DNA of 64,000 nt from Geomonas edaphica. GTDB taxonomy: Bacteria; Desulfobacterota; Desulfuromonadia; Geobacterales; Geobacteraceae. A program made the position numbers and the translations under genes. The number at the start of each line of letters is the position of its first letter. The stretch's first letter is position 1. Positions 59,925 through 64,000 of the stretch are shown here, piece by piece. The notes under the pieces are model-generated. The model saw nothing but the letters and a program-made list of their open reading frames with translations. It did not search any database and had not been told where the DNA came from. The stretch is taken from positions 543,501-607,500 of the forward strand of contig NZ_SSYB01000005.1 in the NCBI RefSeq assembly GCF_004917075.1. The letters are read 5' to 3'.

Positions 59925-60173
59925 CGGCGCTACTCCGGCATCCGGATGGTCTGGATGGGCGCAACAGTGCGTCTTGTAACCATTTGCAACATGACCTCGT
60001 TTCTCCTTTTTTCCTGGCTCGGTGTTTGATGGCCGGGAGGATAGCAACGCAATGTTTCAATCAGGTTACCGATCTGACCTTGTTTTGTGACATTGAGGGA
60101 GGGAAAGGACGGCTGCTGCGGACTATGAGGGGATTCTTTGGAACTGATACGGTAATTCACAATTGTAATGGTG

Positions 60174-60222
60174 ACAGTTGTTGCCTATGATAACTGTACC
60201 CGTCCGAAATGAGTGTAACTGT
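60174..60222. promoter_or_regulatory. Candidate regulator sites between phoB and the MocR gene
   Basis: ACAGTT at 60174 faces AACTGT at 60192, and a second AACTGT in the same orientation lies at 60217. This direct-plus-inverted layout is typical of MocR binding regions. The gap 59925-60329 otherwise shows no gene. Confidence 0.4.
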
Positions 60223-60329
60223 GACTGTGGGTGTGGACGGTATTACGGTAGAGTTTGCCCAGAGACTTCAACTGGTTGGCAACTTCCCGCGTCATCATGA
60301 ACGTATAGGTGGCGCGGATGGGAGGCGGT

Positions 60330-61775
60330 ATGGCCCTGGAGATGGTGTCGGACTGCAGGCCGTTGTACGAGCGGGTGGGAAGCGAGATCGTGTCGCTCAT
60401 CGACGGGGGGACCTATCGGGTCGGCGAAAGGCTCCCTTCGATCAGGCAGTTGAGCGCCAAGCTCAACGTGAGCATCAACACCGTGATGCAGGCGTACGCC
60501 GTGCTCGAGGACCGCAGGGTGATCCATGCGCGCCCGCAGTCCGGCTACTACGTCTGTCCGAAGGTCCCCGAGATCACCGGGGAACCGGTTGCCAGCAACC
60601 AGCGCTTCCGCGCCACCGCGGTCACCTTCAGCGACCTCTGTCAGTTGGTGATCCGCAACATGATGAACCCGGAACTCCTCCCCCTGGCGAGCGCGATCCC
60701 CAACCCGCAGCATCTCCCGGTGGACAAGTTAAGCCGCATCATGGCCGCCGAGCTCAGGCGCTTCGGGCCCCAGAGCATCTCCTATTTCATGCCCCCGGGT
60801 AGCGAGCGGCTGCGCACCCAGATCGCGAAGCGCTCCCTCATTTACGGCGTCGGGGTGCGCCCGGACGAGGTACTGGTCACCTCCGGGTGCGTCGAAGCGG
60901 TGCAGCTCGCCCTGCACGCCACCTGCAAGCCCGGCGACACCATCGCCGTCGAGTCCCCTTTTTATTTCAACTTTCTGCAACTGATCGCCGAGATGGGGCT
61001 GAAGGCACTGGAGATCCCGTCGACGCCGAAGGAGGGGATCAGCATCGAGGCGCTCAGTTACGCTATCGAGCACAACAAGGTGAGCGCCTGCCTCGTCATC
61101 CCAAACTTCAGCAATCCCCTGGGGACCCTGATGCCCGACGAGCGCAAGCGCGAGCTGGTGCAGCTTCTGGCCCGTCACGAGATCCCGCTCATCGAGGACG
61201 ACATCTACGGTGACCTCTGCTTCACCGACCAGCGTCCGGTCGCGGCGAAGGCCTTCGATCACAAGGGGCTCGTCATCTACTGCTCTTCTTTCTCCAAGAC
61301 CCTCGCTCCGGGATACCGCGTCGGGTGGGCCATCGGCGGCAGGTACCAGACCGAGATGGAGCGTCTCAAGATGATGAGTAATCTCGCCACCGCGTCGCCG
61401 ACTCAGCTTGCCATCGCCGAATTTCTTGCCAACGGGGGGTACGACCATCACCTGCGAGCGATTCGCCGGGTCTACGCGAAAAATCTCTCCCAGATGACCG
61501 ATGCCATCGTGCGGCACTTCCCGGAGGGGACCCGCATGACGCGTCCCGGCGGCAGCTTCATGCTCTGGGTCGAGATGCCCGAAGTGATCGATTCGGTGCA
61601 GCTCTTCCATCGCGCGCTGGAGCGCGGCATCAGCATCACCCCCGGCTCGATCTTCTCGCTCTCCGGGAAGTACCGGAACTACATGCGGGTTTCCACGGCG
61701 TTTTGGGATGACAAGGCGGAGCGCGGCATAGAGACTCTAGGCGCGCTGGTCAAGGAGATGCTGCAGCCTTTATGA
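60330..61775 (+). CDS. MocR-type regulator (GntR + aminotransferase fold)
   Basis: The protein has 481 residues from the ATG at 60330, with GGGAGG upstream. Residues 10-75 (LYERVGSEIVSLIDGG, LPSIRQLSAKLNVSINTVMQAYAVLE) are a GntR winged helix. The rest is a PLP aminotransferase-I fold: YFMPPGSERLRTQIAKR, VVIPNFSNPLG-type segment, IEDDIYGDLCF and the PLP Lys in YCSSFSKTLAPGYRVGW. It probably senses PLP or an amino compound and regulates its own promoter or a neighbour; no biosynthetic target is adjacent. Confidence 0.92.
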   Translation: MALEMVSDCRPLYERVGSEIVSLIDGGTYRVGERLPSIRQLSAKLNVSINTVMQAYAVLEDRRVIHARPQSGYYVCPKVPEITGEPVASNQRFRATAVTFSDLCQLVIRNMMNPELLPLASAIPNPQHLPVDKLSRIMAAELRRFGPQSISYFMPPGSERLRTQIAKRSLIYGVGVRPDEVLVTSGCVEAVQLALHATCKPGDTIAVESPFYFNFLQLIAEMGLKALEIPSTPKEGISIEALSYAIEHNKVSACLVIPNFSNPLGTLMPDERKRELVQLLARHEIPLIEDDIYGDLCFTDQRPVAAKAFDHKGLVIYCSSFSKTLAPGYRVGWAIGGRYQTEMERLKMMSNLATASPTQLAIAEFLANGGYDHHLRAIRRVYAKNLSQMTDAIVRHFPEGTRMTRPGGSFMLWVEMPEVIDSVQLFHRALERGISITPGSIFSLSGKYRNYMRVSTAFWDDKAERGIETLGALVKEMLQPL

Positions 61776-61810
61776 TATGGGGCTCTTATGGCGCTGCTTT
61801 GGAAAGGGGG

Positions 61811-62026
61811 TCAGGAGGAGGGGAGATGGAGCAGTGAGCAGCAGCGGCATTTGCCGTAGCGTGCGGGAAGAAGCAGGACGTTGACGGTAAGGCAGTTCTT
61901 GCATTCCCAGAAGGTGTACCCGGTCACTTCCTGGCCGGCCTGTTCACTGAAGAACCACTTGTAGTATGAGTCCCAGTCGTACTCGGGTTCCTTTTTCGCC
62001 TTTTCAACCAGTTGTTCCAGTAGCAT
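61811..62026 (-). CDS. Small zinc-binding protein
   Basis: The protein has 71 residues with AAGGAG before the ATG. The first 35 residues are acidic and aromatic (YDWDSYYKWFFSEQ). Then FWECKNCLTVN and GKCRCCSLL give two Cys pairs typical of a zinc ribbon. No family is recognised. It may bind nucleic acid or a protein partner. Confidence 0.65.
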   Translation of the reverse strand: MLLEQLVEKAKKEPEYDWDSYYKWFFSEQAGQEVTGYTFWECKNCLTVNVLLLPARYGKCRCCSLLHLPSS

Positions 62027-62265
62027 GGCGACTCTCCTTGCTCAAGACATGTCGTAAACATACAGCTAACAGGCTCAATATCAACCTGATATTTTTACTT
62101 AGCACCAAAGGTATTTGCTGTCCATGCTGAATACATCAATGGGGCAATGTATTCGCTATAGTCGAGCCTTCGTGTTGTTCTGTAGACGATTTCCCGGTGG
62201 ACTTCCTTTTTTGATCGGCGGTAAAATGAGACATCAGTAGATATCGTCTAAAAGGAGGCGCTATC

Positions 62266-62520
62266 ATGAACGAAAGGATGAAAAGACCGATCAATGGCCT
62301 CATGATGCTTCTGGGGGGCGGGATGCTTGGTGCAGGTATTGGGCTTTTGTTAGCTCCCTGCTCCGGTGCCAAAAGCAGGAAGAAAATGATCAAGATGGGG
62401 AGAACGGTCAGCGACAGGAGCGACCGGTTGATGCGGGACCTCTCCGGTCGGATGGAGGATCTGGCGGATACCATGACCAGCATGAGCGGCAAGGCGAGCA
62501 AGATGATGCACTTGCGGTAA
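62266..62520 (+). CDS. YtxH-domain protein
   Basis: The protein has 84 residues with AAAGGAGG upstream. It has one membrane helix (LMMLLGGGMLGAGIGLLLAP) followed by a Lys/Arg-rich helix with SGAKSRKKMIKMGR and a short coiled tail. This is the YtxH layout of small envelope-stress proteins; the function is unclear. It is a single gene with a terminator. Confidence 0.85.
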   Translation: MNERMKRPINGLMMLLGGGMLGAGIGLLLAPCSGAKSRKKMIKMGRTVSDRSDRLMRDLSGRMEDLADTMTSMSGKASKMMHLR

Positions 62521-62544
62521 CAGAAGAGTGCGTCTCGTCGGTTG

Positions 62545-62580
62545 AGGGGCCCGCGGTCATAAAGGCTGCGGGCCTTTTTA
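62545..62580 (+). terminator. Terminator of the YtxH gene
   Basis: GGCCCGC pairs with GCGGGCC around a 13-base loop, followed by TTTTTAT. Confidence 0.85.
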
Positions 62581-62597
62581 TGTCTTTTACTTATGTA

Positions 62598-63470
62598 TTA
62601 GCCGAACCGTATGAGCGCCGCGCCGGCCATTATGAGTGTCGCCGACACAAGGCGCATCCTGCCGAAAGATTCCTTCAGGAAGAAGATCCCGATCAGAACG
62701 CCCACCATGATACTCACCTGCCGCACCGGAACCGCGTACCCGACGCGCGCCATGTTGAGCCCGTAGCGAAACGTGAGGAAGGAGAGCATGACCGTCGGGC
62801 CGCTCCAGAGAATGAGGCGCCAGTTGGCGCGCCACTCCTCGGCGATGAGTTCGCGGTACTTCGGGCGGCAGAGGTTTATCGTCATGAGTATGAGCATGGC
62901 GATGACCAGGAAATATGTGAAGAATACGGGCGGGTAGTCGCGCACGCCGGTCTTCTCGGCGATGGACCCGATGGAATAGATGAAGCCGGCCAGCAGTGCC
63001 GCGCGGACCGAGGTGCTCTGCAGGTCGCGGAAGGGGCGGGCGACCTCGGCTAGCGACACCTGCCGCATCTGGACGCAAAAGGTGCCGAAGATAACGAGCA
63101 GGATGCCGGAGATCCCGGTAAGGGAAAGCCGTTCGCCCAAAAGCAGCACCCCCCAGATAGGGACATATACCATCGAGGTCTGGGAGAGAGGATAGATAAT
63201 AGAGAGGTCCCCGTCCCGATAGGCGCGTCCGTTCAGGAGGTGGTAGAGGACGAAGCTCACCGATCCGATGGCGATCATGGTGAGGGTGTGGATGCCGGGC
63301 CAGTGGAAGGGTTCGTCGATGACGGCGATGATAGCGGTGAAGGGGAACATCGAACAGATGAACATCCACCATATAAAGACGGTCTTGTGATGGCTCCGTT
63401 TAACCAGCGTGTTCCAGGTGGCGTGCATCACGGCAGAGAAGATGATAAGGGCAAAGGCTAGATTAGACAT
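62598..63470 (-). CDS. EamA/DMT-family transporter
   Basis: The protein has 290 residues from the ATG at 63470; the frame continues 10 codons further upstream without a better site. Ten membrane helices fall in two EamA halves (e.g. LAFALIIFSAVMHATWNTLVKRS and VRAALLAGFIYSIGSIAEKTG), with SIIYPLSQTSMVYVPIWGVLLLGERLS at the end of the first half and the matching VRQVSIMVGVLIGIFFLKESFG in the second. It is an inner-membrane exporter of metabolites or amino acids; the substrate cannot be read. Confidence 0.92.
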   Translation of the reverse strand: MSNLAFALIIFSAVMHATWNTLVKRSHHKTVFIWWMFICSMFPFTAIIAVIDEPFHWPGIHTLTMIAIGSVSFVLYHLLNGRAYRDGDLSIIYPLSQTSMVYVPIWGVLLLGERLSLTGISGILLVIFGTFCVQMRQVSLAEVARPFRDLQSTSVRAALLAGFIYSIGSIAEKTGVRDYPPVFFTYFLVIAMLILMTINLCRPKYRELIAEEWRANWRLILWSGPTVMLSFLTFRYGLNMARVGYAVPVRQVSIMVGVLIGIFFLKESFGRMRLVSATLIMAGAALIRFG

Positions 63471-63694
63471 GGGCGGAGTATAGCCGAGGTCGATCGGCAA
63501 TAGGAAACGCTTTCTGAGTATTTTGCTCTGTTAGAGAAAATTATTCATTAAGTCGTTGACGATGCAGACGCGCTTTGTTATAAAGCTGGACTCCGCAGCA
63601 ACGACGTTCTTTTCAACCGAATATTTGAGCCAGCAGTCACCGCAGGAAAGTTGCGGCGGCGGCAAATCTGAGAAAGATTTAAGAAAAGAAAATC
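63471..63694. other. Non-coding region upstream of the rRNA promoter
   Basis: About 220 bases between the EamA gene and the rrn promoter. No gene is visible. It is AT-rich just before the -35 box (AAAGATTTAAGAAAAGAAAA), which may be an UP element. Confidence 0.5.
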
Positions 63695-63723
63695 TTGACA
63701 GGTTGGAACGGTTCAGGTAGGGT
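63695..63723 (+). promoter_or_regulatory. rRNA operon promoter
   Basis: TTGACA (63695-63700), 17 bases, then TAGGGT as a weak -10 followed by GC-rich bases, as in rRNA promoters. The leader to 63844 contains TCTTTGAAAACTAAATAG, typical of an rrn leader near its antitermination region. Confidence 0.6.
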
Positions 63724-63844
63724 GCTGAGTCTGTCGCAAACAGCGGCTTGGTCTTTGAAAACTAAATAGTAGACGAAACAGTAATGTAGGTTTTTAAGTA
63801 AGTCAGTTGTTTCAAACTAGAATCGGATTTTCCGGTTTCACTTT

Positions 63845-64000
63845 AAACTGGAGAGTTTGATCCTGGCTCAGAACGAACGCTGGCGGCGTGCTTAACACAT
63901 GCAAGTCGAACGGGATTCAGAGCTTGCTCTGATGAGAGTGGCGCACGGGTGAGTAACGCGTGGATAACCTGCCCTGGTATCTGGAATAACATCTCGAAAG
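63845..64000 (+). rRNA. rrs: 16S ribosomal RNA, 5' part
   Basis: It begins AAACTGGAGAGTTTGATC and continues CTGGCTCAGAACGAACGCTGG, GGCGTGCTTAACACATGCAAG, the universal 16S 5' end. It is cut by the window edge after about 156 bases. The V1 loop shows GGGATTCAGAGCTTGCTCTGATG. The pattern fits Desulfuromonadota/Geobacteraceae. Confidence 0.98.

Overview
The window is a piece of chromosome that fits a Geobacteraceae-type bacterium (Desulfuromonadota). It ends in the first ~156 bases of a 16S rRNA gene. The GC-rich right part carries a gene set common in that group: an acetate permease, PilZ/CheX proteins, a large hybrid histidine kinase, Fn3 lipoproteins, a TonB-dependent receptor and PstS/PhoB. 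The genus cannot be fixed by eye.

Positions 1-17268 are the right-hand part of an integrated island. It ends at an att site made of the 3' half of a tRNA-Gly(CCC), next to a P4-type tyrosine integrase. The island holds three blocks. The first (1-8839) is one long run of overlapping + strand genes: HEPN, CoiA-like, two glycosylase-like proteins, a zinc ribbon, a PD-(D/E)XK protein, a GIY-YIG protein, two DUF5677-like proteins and several unknowns. It looks like a compound defence or nucleic-acid-processing operon. The second (8834-11257) has a DnaA-like ATPase lacking its DNA-binding domain, a ParB-like protein, an antitoxin without toxin and an AT-rich unknown gene. The third (11.4-17.3 kb) is a mobile-element maintenance module: AlpA-type regulator, DUF3987-like protein, HUH Rep-like protein with an AT-rich candidate origin, DUF3631-like fragment, a solitary antitoxin and the integrase.

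From 17.3 to 33 kb, core-like genes (Hsp70 homologue, lipoprotein, secreted hydrolase, MarR regulator with ferredoxin-type reductase, S53 peptidase) alternate with smaller accessory pieces. These are a frameshifted peptidoglycan hydrolase, a REP-associated transposase broken by inversion, a MazG-like/nuclease-helicase-S24/HNH module, a Fic remnant, and a striking 41-bp tandem repeat array at 30100-30480. The S53 peptidase has a near-consensus flagellar (sigma-28) promoter.

From 33 to 48 kb lie an acetate permease with a palindromic operator, a PilZ-CheX pair, OmpA-type lipoprotein, thioesterase, a split permease with PadR regulator, and a hybrid kinase. A family of GC-rich palindromic intergenic repeats recurs at least seven times here. 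At 46.8 kb a probable molybdenum-cofactor riboswitch opens a co-directional run (47.0-56.9 kb): a TiaS-like protein, a Cys-rich protein, an ECF ABC importer (fused ATPases, T and S subunits), a TonB protein, two Fn3 lipoproteins and a TonB-dependent receptor. Together these make an apparently complete outer-membrane-to-cytoplasm uptake route for an unidentified substrate. The window closes with a glycosyltransferase, pstS, phoB, a MocR regulator, small proteins, an EamA transporter and the rRNA operon start.
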